Positions 7,024 through 16,517 of a stretch of DNA of 60,830 bases are shown in pieces. The stretch covers positions 1 to 60,830 of the forward strand of contig CAKPBB010000010.1 in NCBI GenBank assembly GCA_934140005.1, given 5' to 3'. Below the pieces are notes generated by a model. That model saw only the letters and a list, made by a program, of their open reading frames with translations, searched no databases and was not told the origin of the DNA. Positions within the stretch are counted from its first letter, which is position 1. Each line of letters begins with the position of its first letter. This stretch comes from an uncultured Clostridia bacterium (GTDB taxonomy: Bacteria > Bacillota > Clostridia > TANB77 > CAG-508). The position numbers and the translations under genes are program-made.

Positions 7024-8997
7024 ATGGAAAACGAGAAATATCTAGAATTATTAAGTAAATCTTATAGAAATATTCAAGAAGTTTCTGAGGAAATAATAAA
7101 TTTACAAGCTATATTAAATCTTCCTAAAGGAACAGAATTATTTTTAAGCGATATACATGGAGAATATGAAGCTTTTATTCATATTTTAAATAATGGTTCT
7201 GGAATTATAAAAAGTAAGATAGAGGAATTGTATAAAAACTCAATTACTGAACATGATAGAAAAGAACTTGCAACTTTAATATATTATCCCGAAGAAAAAA
7301 TGAACCTTGTGAAGAAAGCTTTTGAAAAAGAAGAAAATTATGAAAATGTACTAAATGAGTGGTACAGAATAATGCTTTATAGATTGATAGAAGTAAGTAG
7401 AGCAGTAAGCTCAAAATATACTCGTTCAAAAGTTCGTAAAGCACTTCCAAAGGGGTTTGACTATATAATAGATGAATTATTACATTCACAAGGTGAAGAT
7501 AGAAATAAAGAAAAATATTATAAACAAATTATAGAGAGTATAATTGATTTAAATAGAGCAGATGCTTTTATTATTGCTATTTCTGATTTGATAAAGAGAA
7601 TGGCAATAGACCATTTACATATAATTGGCGATATTTATGATAGAGGTCCGGGGGCACCAATTATTATGGATAAATTGATGGAATTTCATAGTCTAGATAT
7701 ACAATGGGGAAACCATGATATTTTATGGATGGGAGCAGCTAGTGGAAATGAAGCTTGTATAGCTAATGTTATTAGAATTTGTAGTAGATATGATAATTTA
7801 GCAACATTAGAAGAGGGGTATGGAATAAACATCAGACCACTTTCAATGTTTGCGATAAACACTTATGCTGATGATGAATGTAAAAATTTCTTTCCAAAAT
7901 CTAAAGAATTATCTAGATATAGCAATAGCGATAAAATAATAATTTCAAAAATTCATAAAGCAATTTCTGTAATACAGTTTAAGCTTGAAGGTCAGCTAAT
8001 AAAGAAGCATCCTGAATATAAAATGAAAGATAGATTATTTTTAGATAAAATTGATTTTGAAAAAGGAACAGTTTTAGTAAATGAAAAAGAATATGAATTA
8101 AATGACAAGAATTTTCCTACAATAGATAAAAAGAATCCATATAAATTGAGTGAAGAAGAGGCTGAAATTGTTGAAAGATTAAAGAATTCTTTTATTCATA
8201 GTGAAAAATTGAATGCACATATAAACTTTCTATATTCAAAAGGTCATATTTATCAAAACTTTAATCAAAATGTACTATTTCATGGTTGTATTCCTATGCT
8301 TGAAAATGGAGAATTTGAACAAGTTGAGATATTAGGCAAAAAATGTAAAGGCAAAGAACTTATGGAACATATTGAAAATGTTGCACATAAGGCTTTCTTT
8401 GGAGATAGTAATGGAAAAAATCAAGAAGCAATTGATTATATGTGGTATTTTTGGTGTGGACCCAAATCACCACTTTTTGGAAAAGATAAAGCAGCTACTT
8501 TTGAAAGATATTTCTTAAATGAAAAAGAGCTACATAAGGAAAATAAGAATCCTTATTATGAAAAAGTAAATAAGGAAGAAATTTGTAATAAAATTTTAGA
8601 AAATTTTGGTGTTAGTGTAGAAGAGGGACATATTATAAATGGGCATATTCCAGTAAAAGTAAAAGATGGAGAGAGTCCAATTAGAGCTAAAGGAAAACTT
8701 ATTGTAATAGATGGAGGATTTTCAAAAGCTTATCAATCTACTACAGGAATTGCTGGATATACTTTAACATATAATTCAAATGGATTAGTGCTTGCCGTAA
8801 ATGAACCATTTGAATCAAAGCAAAAGGCAATTGAGTGTGGTAGTGATATAAAGAGTGAAATCATTTTGCAGGAAAATGTCGAAAAAAGGAAAAGTGTTAG
8901 AGATACAGATATTGGAGAAAAACTATCTAGGGAAATCTCTGATTTAAAGAATTTACTAATTGCATATAGAGAAGGAATATTAAAAGAAAAAATATAA
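7024..8997 (+). CDS. fbp: Fructose-1,6-bisphosphatase, class III
   Basis: Hydrolyses fructose-1,6-bisphosphate to fructose-6-phosphate in gluconeogenesis. Length (657 residues) and content match the large Firmicutes class III enzyme, a metallophosphatase: SDIHGE (42-47), GDIYDRG (202-208), GNHD (229-232), and a C-terminal block with NGHIPVK and VIDGGFSKAYQ. SD AAAGGAC lies 8 nt before the ATG. It stands alone, divergent from the dodecin. It is not obviously linked to the pilus operon downstream. Confidence 0.96.
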   Translation: MENEKYLELLSKSYRNIQEVSEEIINLQAILNLPKGTELFLSDIHGEYEAFIHILNNGSGIIKSKIEELYKNSITEHDRKELATLIYYPEEKMNLVKKAFEKEENYENVLNEWYRIMLYRLIEVSRAVSSKYTRSKVRKALPKGFDYIIDELLHSQGEDRNKEKYYKQIIESIIDLNRADAFIIAISDLIKRMAIDHLHIIGDIYDRGPGAPIIMDKLMEFHSLDIQWGNHDILWMGAASGNEACIANVIRICSRYDNLATLEEGYGINIRPLSMFAINTYADDECKNFFPKSKELSRYSNSDKIIISKIHKAISVIQFKLEGQLIKKHPEYKMKDRLFLDKIDFEKGTVLVNEKEYELNDKNFPTIDKKNPYKLSEEEAEIVERLKNSFIHSEKLNAHINFLYSKGHIYQNFNQNVLFHGCIPMLENGEFEQVEILGKKCKGKELMEHIENVAHKAFFGDSNGKNQEAIDYMWYFWCGPKSPLFGKDKAATFERYFLNEKELHKENKNPYYEKVNKEEICNKILENFGVSVEEGHIINGHIPVKVKDGESPIRAKGKLIVIDGGFSKAYQSTTGIAGYTLTYNSNGLVLAVNEPFESKQKAIECGSDIKSEIILQENVEKRKSVRDTDIGEKLSREISDLKNLLIAYREGILKEKI

Positions 8998-9041
8998 TAT
9001 TACAGTTTGGTTACAATTGAATTACTATTCAGTAAAATCTA

Positions 9042-9070
9042 TTGACTGAAAGGGAAAAAAAATATATAAA
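9042..9070 (+). promoter_or_regulatory. Promoter of the type IV pilus operon
   Basis: TTGACT at 9042-9047, 17-bp spacer, TATAAA at 9065-9070. An inverted repeat TTCAGT/ACTGAA (9028-9050) overlaps the -35 box and could be an operator. Confidence 0.65.
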
Positions 9071-9143
9071 TATACTATATTAAAAGTATTAAATTAGCGA
9101 ATTTTGAAATAATAGTAATAGATAAAACAAAGGAGAAATAAGA

Positions 9144-10823
9144 ATGGCAAGCAGTTTGGGTATTTATATTGAAGACACAATGATAAAATATGCAAAAGTT
9201 ATAAAAGAAAAAGATACACTTAAAGTTGATAGCTTTAATGTAATTTTTTATGACGACTTAAATAAAGCCATTGAACAAATTATTAGCGAAACTAATAGTT
9301 CTAGATTGCCAATATGCACAAATATCTCAAACGAAATTTATGGATATGTAGAAGTTTTTGCTGGCCTTAGTAAAAATGATATAAAGAGTACAGTTGGAAT
9401 CGAATTTGAAATGGACTGTAACGAGAAAAATTATAACAAAGATTCTTTGGAAATGCGTTATATTGTAATGAATGATAAAGAAAATTCTGAAAAGTTAAAA
9501 GCTTTATATATAGCTGATAACAAAGCGGATCTTTCAAAAAAAGCTCAACATTTAGGACAATATAAATTAACTTCAATAACACCAATTTCATCAAGTATTG
9601 TTAATATTGCAGAAATTGGGGAAAAAGAAAATGTTGCAATTGTAAACATTGAAGATACAACAAAAATTACTACTATTTTAAATGGACAAATTTATAGAAT
9701 AGATACAATAGATGTTGGAATGAAAAACATTCTTGAAGAAATAAATAAAACAGAAAATTCAATGTCAAAGTCTTATGAAATTTGTAAAAATATAACAATA
9801 TATACTCAAGAATTACAAGCAGTGCAAGCAGAAGGAAACGAGCATTTAGAAGATATTATGCCAACATTATATAAAATAGTAACAGAGAGCAAAAAAATAT
9901 TAGATAGTGCATTTGGAAATGTAACAAAAATATATATAACAGGTGCTGGAACAGTAATTAATAATTTGGATTTATATTTTCAAGAATATATGATAAATGT
10001 TAAATGTGAAATTTTAAGACCATATTTCTTAGAAGGTGGAAATGTTAGAAATTCAATTAAAGATTATATAGAAGTTAATTCAGCTATTGCTCTTGCTATG
10101 GATGGCTTAGGTTATGGTATGAAAGAACTAAACTATGCTAACTCAGCTAGTGCTATGAATACTGATGTATTTGCAAAAATAAAAAACATGTTGCAAATAG
10201 GTGGAAAATCAAAGCAAAAAGTAAATGGTACAGATGGCAAAAAGCTAAATGTACCAATTAATATGTCTTTTAAAGGTCCTTTAGTACCATATGAAAAACT
10301 TATGATTAGAGGTACAGCCGTTGCATTAATTGCAACAATTGGATTTATTGGATTTTCAAATTATGTTACAAAACAAATAGATACAAAATCTGAAGAAGTT
10401 GAAAATGCATTAAGTAAAACTAATAGTGAACTTTCTAAAATGGATACACAACTTTCTACAATAAATTCTCAAGCTGCAAGTTATAGTTCAATGATTGATG
10501 CAATAAATAAATTGAATAACCCATCTACTGATGATAAGGATGGTAGTACAACTACTGTTCAAGAAAGACTTATTGCAAAAGATGCAATACCAAATCTATT
10601 AACAAAAATTATGACTAAAATACCTCAAAAGGTTAAAATAACATCAATACAAAATACAGAAGACAAGCACATTGTTATTGAAGCAGAAGCTTCTCAATAT
10701 GAACAACTAGGATTCTTTAAAGGTTTATTAACAACAGAGAATATTTTAGCAGATGTAAAATCAACAAGTGGTACAAAAGAAGGAGAGGTAGTTAAAGTTA
10801 CAATAGAAGGAGAATTACCATGA
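9144..10823 (+). CDS. Type IV pilus assembly protein, PilM-PilN fusion
   Basis: 559 residues. Residues 1 to about 350 have the actin-like PilM fold (GIYIEDTMIKYAKVIKEKD at the start, VGIEFEMD, VAIVNIEDTTKITTIL, ITGAGTVINNLDLYFQEY). A linker leads to one membrane helix at about 388-408, then a coiled coil and a periplasmic-type PilN domain (LTKIMTKIPQKVKITSIQ, IEGELP end). In Gram-negative systems PilM and PilN are separate proteins that link the cytoplasmic ATPase to the outer parts; here one chain does both. SD AAAGGAG. First gene of the pilus operon; it overlaps pilO by 4 bp (ATGA). Confidence 0.85.
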   Translation: MASSLGIYIEDTMIKYAKVIKEKDTLKVDSFNVIFYDDLNKAIEQIISETNSSRLPICTNISNEIYGYVEVFAGLSKNDIKSTVGIEFEMDCNEKNYNKDSLEMRYIVMNDKENSEKLKALYIADNKADLSKKAQHLGQYKLTSITPISSSIVNIAEIGEKENVAIVNIEDTTKITTILNGQIYRIDTIDVGMKNILEEINKTENSMSKSYEICKNITIYTQELQAVQAEGNEHLEDIMPTLYKIVTESKKILDSAFGNVTKIYITGAGTVINNLDLYFQEYMINVKCEILRPYFLEGGNVRNSIKDYIEVNSAIALAMDGLGYGMKELNYANSASAMNTDVFAKIKNMLQIGGKSKQKVNGTDGKKLNVPINMSFKGPLVPYEKLMIRGTAVALIATIGFIGFSNYVTKQIDTKSEEVENALSKTNSELSKMDTQLSTINSQAASYSSMIDAINKLNNPSTDDKDGSTTTVQERLIAKDAIPNLLTKIMTKIPQKVKITSIQNTEDKHIVIEAEASQYEQLGFFKGLLTTENILADVKSTSGTKEGEVVKVTIEGELP

Positions 10824-11653
10824 GAAAGATAGTATTTTCACTTGTACTAATATTATCAATTTTCTGCTGTTATACAGTTTCAATAGATGGTATTAATACA
10901 AAATTACTAAAAGTTGCAAATTACGAGCAAGTAAGTGCAGCTAATAAACAGCTAGATACAAAAATTAGTGACTTAAACAGAAAAAATACAACAGAATTTG
11001 AAAGCAAAAGAACAGCTTTAACAACTGCTGTAAAAAATTATAAAACAAAAAAGGAACAATATGAAGCTTTAGCTCCAACTGTAAAAGAAGAAGAGCCAGA
11101 AGAAGAAAATAATAACAATAGCCCAAAAGCTTATGATATTGACTTCTTATGGACAATAGTTGGTAACTATGCTACAACAGAAGGAATTTCATTAAATTTC
11201 ACTTTTGTTAAAAGCTCAACAGCTTCAGCCAGTAGTTCAGACTATTACACAATGTCAGATATAAATTTCACAGTATCAGGAACATATAATTCAGTAATTG
11301 AATTTGTTTATGATATTGAAGATGATGATAGATTAGGATTTGAAATTAAGAATTTTAAAATGTCAAAAGGTGGTACAGGAGTACAAGCTACTTTTAGTGC
11401 AATAGGAGTTCCAATTAATAGCGAAACAATAACTTCATTAACAACTGATACAACAAGTTCAGGAGTTAATACAGATACAAATACAGTTGGAAATACTACT
11501 GTAGATGGAGCAAACAATACTGTAAGTGATACAAATACAGCAAATACAGCAAATATGGCAAATATGGCAAACACAGCAGTATCTACTAATACAATAGCAA
11601 ATACAACAAATACAGATGTATCTACTAACACAATTACAAATACAACTAGATAG
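10820..11653 (+). CDS. PilO-like pilus assembly protein with a Thr/Asn-rich tail
   Basis: 277 residues: an N-terminal membrane helix (IVFSLVLILSIFCCYTVSI), a coiled coil (about 35-80), and a PilO-type alpha/beta domain (about 105-200; VSGTYNSVIEFVYDIEDDDR and EIKNFKMSKG). From about residue 205 the protein is a repetitive Asn/Thr/Ala/Val tail built on NTAN and STNTI units, encoded by near-repeats around 11520-11640. PilO pairs with PilN to align the pilus machine. The tail is unusual for PilO and may contact the wall. Start overlaps the previous stop. Confidence 0.75.
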   Translation: MRKIVFSLVLILSIFCCYTVSIDGINTKLLKVANYEQVSAANKQLDTKISDLNRKNTTEFESKRTALTTAVKNYKTKKEQYEALAPTVKEEEPEEENNNNSPKAYDIDFLWTIVGNYATTEGISLNFTFVKSSTASASSSDYYTMSDINFTVSGTYNSVIEFVYDIEDDDRLGFEIKNFKMSKGGTGVQATFSAIGVPINSETITSLTTDTTSSGVNTDTNTVGNTTVDGANNTVSDTNTANTANMANMANTAVSTNTIANTTNTDVSTNTITNTTR

Positions 11654-11665
11654 AAGGAGGAAAAA

Positions 11666-12145
11666 ATGAAATCTTTAGTAAAAGAATTATTTATTGGTGT
11701 GATGTTATTGATGATTGTTGTCTTTACATTAGGAATTATTTTTTATGATAGCATGCCAAATAATAAATTAGCACCAACTTCTATAACATATACAGCTGAT
11801 GCAACAGTAACAAGTACAATTCAACAAATTGCAGAAGAAAAGTCAAATAGTAGTAATAATTCTTCTTCAAGTTCTGATTCAAATTCTTCTGGAATTGATT
11901 TTGGAAGTGTAATTGCATCATATAGTATAGGTTCAACAGATTTGAGCATATACGAAAGTAGAAAAAATTATGAAAGTGGTAAATCAGATCCATTTGAAGA
12001 TTATGTAGAAGAAACAACTGATGATGAAGATGGAAATAACAATAATAGTGGTGACAACAATGGCGGAAACAATTCATCTAGTGACAAAGGAAATTCAAAT
12101 AATTCATCTTCAGGAAAATTGTTTGAAAATAAATATACAAAATAA
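11666..12145 (+). CDS. Small membrane-anchored pilus-operon protein, Ser/Asn-rich
   Basis: I do not recognise this 159-residue protein. It has a short basic N-terminus, a membrane helix at about 9-29 (GVMLLMIVVFTLGIIFYDS), then an extracellular region with two low-complexity Ser/Asn/Asp/Gly stretches around a short ordered segment (GSVIASYSIGSTDLSIYESR). It lies between pilO and the pilin gene, where Gram-negative operons encode PilP. A PilP-like role is possible by position, but there is no lipobox or recognisable PilP domain. SD AAGGAGG. Confidence 0.7.
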   Translation: MKSLVKELFIGVMLLMIVVFTLGIIFYDSMPNNKLAPTSITYTADATVTSTIQQIAEEKSNSSNNSSSSSDSNSSGIDFGSVIASYSIGSTDLSIYESRKNYESGKSDPFEDYVEETTDDEDGNNNNSGDNNGGNNSSSDKGNSNNSSSGKLFENKYTK

Positions 12146-12231
12146 ATTTAGGTATCAACATTTTTATATATAAGTAAAATCTTATATATAGAGGAAATTT
12201 TATATATAAATAAACCAAGGAGGAACAAAAA

Positions 12232-12798
12232 ATGAGAAATCAAAAAGGTATTACATTAGTAGCATTAGTAATCACAATTATCGTGCTATTAATCTTAGCT
12301 GGTGTATCAATTTCACTAGTTGTAGGACAAAATGGTGTATTAGGAAAAGCATCAAGTGCTGTTGTTACAAACAAAGCAGCAAGTGTTAGAGAAAAAGTTA
12401 GCAATGCATTAGCATCAGCTGAAATGGCATATCAAGCAAAATGGGCAGAAGGAATTTCTGCTGGAACAACAACTACTAGAGCTACAGTTTATACTAGTAC
12501 TACAGATGGTGTATTACATGAATTAGAGTTATCTTATCCTACAACTGGAAGCAATGCTGTAAAAGTAAATGATGGTTTAGTAAAAACAGGAAAATCAACT
12601 GATACAGGAGCTACTGCAAATACAGATAATGTTTGGGTTCAAACAGGAACAGATTTATTTGTATTTTCTGTAACAGTTTATGAAGGTGATGGAGTTACTA
12701 AAATAGGTGATACAGTTAAATACTATGAAAAACAAACAGCAGGAACATTACCAGCATCATTACCAACTGCTGCAACACAAACAATTACTTTAAAATAG
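12232..12798 (+). CDS. Type IV pilin (major pilin candidate)
   Basis: 188 residues with a classic type III signal: a short basic leader MRNQKG, predicted cleavage after Gly, then ITLVALVITIIVLLILAGVS as the hydrophobic helix. The mature N-terminus has Ala at position 5 in place of the usual Glu. The remaining globular domain is Thr/Ala/Gly-rich with no cysteines. It is the best candidate for the major pilin: strong SD (AAGGAGG), near-consensus position in the operon, and a hairpin after it that could favour a shorter, more abundant transcript. Confidence 0.88.
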   Translation: MRNQKGITLVALVITIIVLLILAGVSISLVVGQNGVLGKASSAVVTNKAASVREKVSNALASAEMAYQAKWAEGISAGTTTTRATVYTSTTDGVLHELELSYPTTGSNAVKVNDGLVKTGKSTDTGATANTDNVWVQTGTDLFVFSVTVYEGDGVTKIGDTVKYYEKQTAGTLPASLPTAATQTITLK

Positions 12799-12821
12799 TT
12801 AATTAAATAAAATTTTACAAT

Positions 12822-12852
12822 ATAGGCATATGCATTATGATGTATATGCCTA
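12822..12852 (+). terminator. Weak hairpin between pilin and prepilin peptidase genes
   Basis: Inverted repeat ATAGGCATAT/ATATGCCTAT with a short T tract. It probably acts as a partial terminator or 3' RNA stabiliser that raises pilin mRNA relative to downstream genes. Confidence 0.5.
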
Positions 12853-12873
12853 TTGTTAAATAAGGGGAAAAAA

Positions 12874-13692
12874 TTGGATATATTTACATATATAATGGTA
12901 TTTATGATGGGAACTGTATTTGGAAGTTTTTTTACACTTGCAGTATACAGAATACCACTTCATAAAGATATCACACATGAAAGATCTTTTTGCCCAAACT
13001 GCAATCATAGATTAGAGTTTATAGATTTAATTCCAATATTAAGTTATATATTTTTAAAAGGAAAGTGCAGATATTGTGGACAAAAAATTAGAATTAGATA
13101 TTTAATATTAGAAATACTATCAGGATTAGTGTTTTTACTTGCATATATGAGTTTTGGAATACATTTTCCAAATTATGATATTGCTACATTTGTAGCCTTC
13201 ACAAGTTTTGTATGTATGTACATAACTGTTGTAATTGTTTCTGGTATTGATAAGGAATACAGAACTATAAATAAAGGTACAATATTGTTTGGAACTGTTA
13301 TGCAAGCTATATATATATTATATCTATATATAGTGGAAAAGGCTAATGTATATAGATATAGCATATATTTAATTTTGCTAGTAATAATTGAAATAGCAAA
13401 TATAATTTATTTAAAGAAAAATGTAAAAGAAAATTACGTTTTAGAAATATTACTTTTTGCAATATATATAGCCTTTGTTGTAGGTGGAGAACTATTTTTA
13501 GTTATTTCACTACTTACTATAATAATGGTTATTTTTAGCAATTTAATTCAAAAAGTAAAATTTAATATTAAAGATAATGCAAATATTTTGAATGACGCAG
13601 AAAAGAAAAAAACAAGAGTTGGATTCTTAATGGGAGTATCAACGATTATAGTATGCTTAATAGAAAATGTACTTGTGTATTGTATAAAATAG
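12874..13692 (+). CDS. pilD: Type IV prepilin peptidase
   Basis: Membrane aspartyl protease that cleaves, and often N-methylates, prepilins. From a TTG at 12874 (SD AAGGGG, 6 nt upstream) the protein has 272 residues. The N-terminal DiS_P_DiS domain is clear: GTVFGSFFTLAVYRIP, CPNC (40-43) and CRYC (65-68). The first catalytic motif is visible (SGIDKEYRTINKG). The second, normally GxGDxK, is hard to find; the best candidate VVGGELFLV has Glu in place of Asp. A TTG at 12853 would add seven residues but lacks a spaced SD. It is the only prepilin peptidase in the window. Confidence 0.85.
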   Translation: MDIFTYIMVFMMGTVFGSFFTLAVYRIPLHKDITHERSFCPNCNHRLEFIDLIPILSYIFLKGKCRYCGQKIRIRYLILEILSGLVFLLAYMSFGIHFPNYDIATFVAFTSFVCMYITVVIVSGIDKEYRTINKGTILFGTVMQAIYILYLYIVEKANVYRYSIYLILLVIIEIANIIYLKKNVKENYVLEILLFAIYIAFVVGGELFLVISLLTIIMVIFSNLIQKVKFNIKDNANILNDAEKKKTRVGFLMGVSTIIVCLIENVLVYCIK

Positions 13693-13704
13693 AAAGGAAA
13701 TAAG

Positions 13705-14733
13705 ATGGTAGCTAAAATACTTAAATTTTTACAGAAATTTAAAAGTCAAAAAGGTGCAACTGGTGCAGATATAGTTGTAGCTTTAAGTATTATTGTATTA
13801 ACAATTGGAACGGTTTCATTAATTTATGTGAATGTTTCAAAAGGAAGTAAAAATGTAAATCGTACAGCAGGTGCTACCAGAATTGCAACTAATATTTTAG
13901 AGTATATTGACAGTATATCTTATGATGAATTTAATTCAGGATTAAATATTTCAGCAAATGTAGATAAGGGAATTTCAGTTTCTGATGCTAGTGGGAAAAA
14001 GACAATTACTATTGAAGGAGCAAAAACAGGAAATGAAAAATTATTTTCAACTAAAATTCCAAAGGGATATACAGTAGAACTAATTGCTGAAAATATATAT
14101 TCAGATAGAGCTGAAAAAGCTGATTTAATAAAAGAAATTACAGTTAATGTAAAATTTAAAGGAGCGGGAAAAAATTCTTCAGATGTTAATAAAATAGAAG
14201 TTGTTTCTTTATCAACATCAAAAATTAGAGATGATGTTAGTTACGCAAATAAGCCTGATTTAACAACTCTATCAATTGCTACTGGAAAAGCATATGTTCC
14301 AATTAAATATTCAAAAGTACAAGAATGTTATGTTGTAGCAAAGGAAGAAGATAATGATTGGTATAATTATGAAAGTAAGATATGGGCAATGATATATATA
14401 GATACAACATCTAATATCAATACAATTAAGAAAACAGGGAAAATATCAGCAATAAATAATAATAATGTTTATTATTGGATACCAAGATTTTCAGAAGATG
14501 GAAAAATGCTATATGGATCTTCTAGTCATCCAATAGAATATAGTAATTTCAATTATACAGTAAATAGTACTACAAAGAATTTGAGTTTATTAACAGTAAA
14601 ATCTACAACATCAACTCCAGAATCAAATTCTTTTAATGGAAATATAGCAACAGGAATTTGGGTACAAAAATCAAATACAGGACATGGAACTTATACAAAA
14701 TTTAAACAACTTTTTGGAGTACCACAATATTAA
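13705..14733 (+). CDS. Second prepilin-like protein (minor pilin)
   Basis: 342 residues. A 15-20-residue basic leader (KFLQKFKSQKG) ends in Gly, followed by ATGADIVVALSIIVLTIG and more hydrophobic residues, i.e. a type III prepilin signal with Asp at mature position 5. The large globular region has no match I recognise; its C-terminus is aromatic- and Lys-rich (GIWVQKSNTGHGTYTKFKQL). It resembles PilV/PilX-type minor pilins in placement and length. It follows pilD by 12 bp with SD AAAGGAAA and is the last gene before an AT-rich gap of 126 bp that leads to pilB. Confidence 0.75.
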   Translation: MVAKILKFLQKFKSQKGATGADIVVALSIIVLTIGTVSLIYVNVSKGSKNVNRTAGATRIATNILEYIDSISYDEFNSGLNISANVDKGISVSDASGKKTITIEGAKTGNEKLFSTKIPKGYTVELIAENIYSDRAEKADLIKEITVNVKFKGAGKNSSDVNKIEVVSLSTSKIRDDVSYANKPDLTTLSIATGKAYVPIKYSKVQECYVVAKEEDNDWYNYESKIWAMIYIDTTSNINTIKKTGKISAINNNNVYYWIPRFSEDGKMLYGSSSHPIEYSNFNYTVNSTTKNLSLLTVKSTTSTPESNSFNGNIATGIWVQKSNTGHGTYTKFKQLFGVPQY

Positions 14734-14859
14734 TTTACAAAATTTTACAATAAAAGAATTTTTTTGTAATTGCTAAAAAAGTATTTATTTTGAAAATTTT
14801 ATAATGTATAATATATAAAGATTAGAGTTTGAACAAAAGAGAAAGGAGAAATTCTAAAG

Positions 14860-16488
14860 ATGGCATTGAACGGAAAAGCACCTATAGGTGTGGAACTTGT
14901 AAAAAGAGGTGTAGTAACAGAAGCAGATATACAAGCAGCTATCGAGTATCAGAAAGAACATCCAGATAAAAAAATAGGAGATATTTTAAATATATTAAAC
15001 CTTTGCCCACAAAGAGATTTGATAAGAGCAATGGGAGAAATTCTTGGTGAAAAGGTTATAGTTTTAAGACCGGATTCAATAAATGTTAATGTAACAGAAT
15101 ACATTTCATTAGATATATGTAAATCTTGTAAGGCTATGCTTTTTGATGTAATGGGAGGCAAAGCTAAAGTTTGTTTCGCGGATACAGCAAATAAAAGGGC
15201 AATTGAACAAGTTCGTTTAATATTATTAAACCGTGGACTTGTTATGGAAAAATATTTAACTTTTGAAACTAATATTGAAAATGTAATTGAAAGTTTGGAA
15301 GGAAAATCAGGAGATAATATTACATCAACAGGAGATGTTACAGGATTAGTTGATACTATTATCAAAACAGGTATGGATAAAAGAGCAAGTGATATTCATA
15401 TTGAACCAATGGAAACAACAATCAGAGTACGTTATAGAATTGATGGAGATTTAGTTACAGTTGCTAGTATCGAAAAAGCAAAACAATCTCAATTAGTTGG
15501 TAGATTAAAAGCTATTTCTAATATGCATCAAGAGAAACAAGAGTCTCAAGATGGTAGAATTTTACTTTATTCAGATTACAATATTCGTGTATCTTCACAA
15601 AAAACAATATGCGGAGAAAAATTTTGTTTAAGATTGTTAAAGAAAAATGCTGGTATTAGAAATATATTTGACTTAGGTTTCCCTCAAGATGAAGGAATTT
15701 TGAAAAAATGTTTTGATAAAAGAAATTCTATTACAGTTGTTGCCGCTCCTACTGGAGAAGGTAAAACAACAACCTTATATAGTATATTAGATTATTTAAA
15801 TAAACCAGAAATAAATATTACAACAGTTGAGGATCCAGTTGAAATTCGTGTTCCAGGAATAAATCAAATTGAAGTTGATGCAAAAGCAACCTTCGCTCAA
15901 TCTTTAAGAACAATCTTACGTCAGGACCCTGATATTATTCTTTTAGGAGAGATTCGTGATTTGGAAACCGCTGAAATTGCACTTCAAGCTGGTCAAACTG
16001 GTCACTATGTATTATCAACTATACATACAATAAATGCTGTCGAAGTTGTAACAAGACTTAGAAAAATGGGTATATCTGATTATGATATATCAAGTACACT
16101 TGCAACTTCAATTTCGCAAAGATTAGTTAGAAGAGTTTGTCCACATTGTGCAGTAAAGAGATTATTTGATGAGGATGAAAAAAAATTGTTAAATAAGTTA
16201 ATTTCAAAATATGAACCTGAAATTGATTTTAAAGATAAATATACTTATGATATAAAAGGTTGCAAAGAGTGTAATTATACAGGATTCCAAGGAAGAATTG
16301 CTTGTTTTGAAATTTTAGAAATTACAGAGCCAATTCGTGAACTAATTTCAAATGGACAATCTAGTTTGAAAATTAGAGATGAAGCTTTAAAAGAAGGATA
16401 TAGACCTTTATTTGTAGATGCAGTAAATAAAGTTGTAAATGGTGTAACTACAATTGATGAAATAAACAAAAAATTAGCATTGTTCTAA
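14860..16488 (+). CDS. pilB: Pilus extension ATPase PilB
   Basis: 542-residue GspE/PilB ATPase driving pilus polymerisation. An N-terminal MshEN-type domain (about 1-140) precedes the core. Walker A is APTGEGKT (296-303), Asp box EDPVE (324-328), Walker B LLGEIRD (361-367), His box near 387, and a zinc site CPHC (427-430) with CKEC (468-471). The first Walker A Gly is Ala, a tolerated change. SD AAAGGAG. Upstream is an AT-rich gap with a TTACAA/TTGTAA hairpin and TATAAT-like boxes, so an internal promoter is possible. pilT follows 29 bp later. Confidence 0.95.
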   Translation: MALNGKAPIGVELVKRGVVTEADIQAAIEYQKEHPDKKIGDILNILNLCPQRDLIRAMGEILGEKVIVLRPDSINVNVTEYISLDICKSCKAMLFDVMGGKAKVCFADTANKRAIEQVRLILLNRGLVMEKYLTFETNIENVIESLEGKSGDNITSTGDVTGLVDTIIKTGMDKRASDIHIEPMETTIRVRYRIDGDLVTVASIEKAKQSQLVGRLKAISNMHQEKQESQDGRILLYSDYNIRVSSQKTICGEKFCLRLLKKNAGIRNIFDLGFPQDEGILKKCFDKRNSITVVAAPTGEGKTTTLYSILDYLNKPEINITTVEDPVEIRVPGINQIEVDAKATFAQSLRTILRQDPDIILLGEIRDLETAEIALQAGQTGHYVLSTIHTINAVEVVTRLRKMGISDYDISSTLATSISQRLVRRVCPHCAVKRLFDEDEKKLLNKLISKYEPEIDFKDKYTYDIKGCKECNYTGFQGRIACFEILEITEPIRELISNGQSSLKIRDEALKEGYRPLFVDAVNKVVNGVTTIDEINKKLALF

Positions 16489-16517
16489 AAATCAAAAGAT
16501 AAGAGAGGAAAGTACAA

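Noticed and set aside
11308..11631. Reverse-strand ORF opposite the PilO tail
   Set aside because: It reads the repetitive NT-coding stretch backwards into low-complexity Val/Ala/Phe; no SD.
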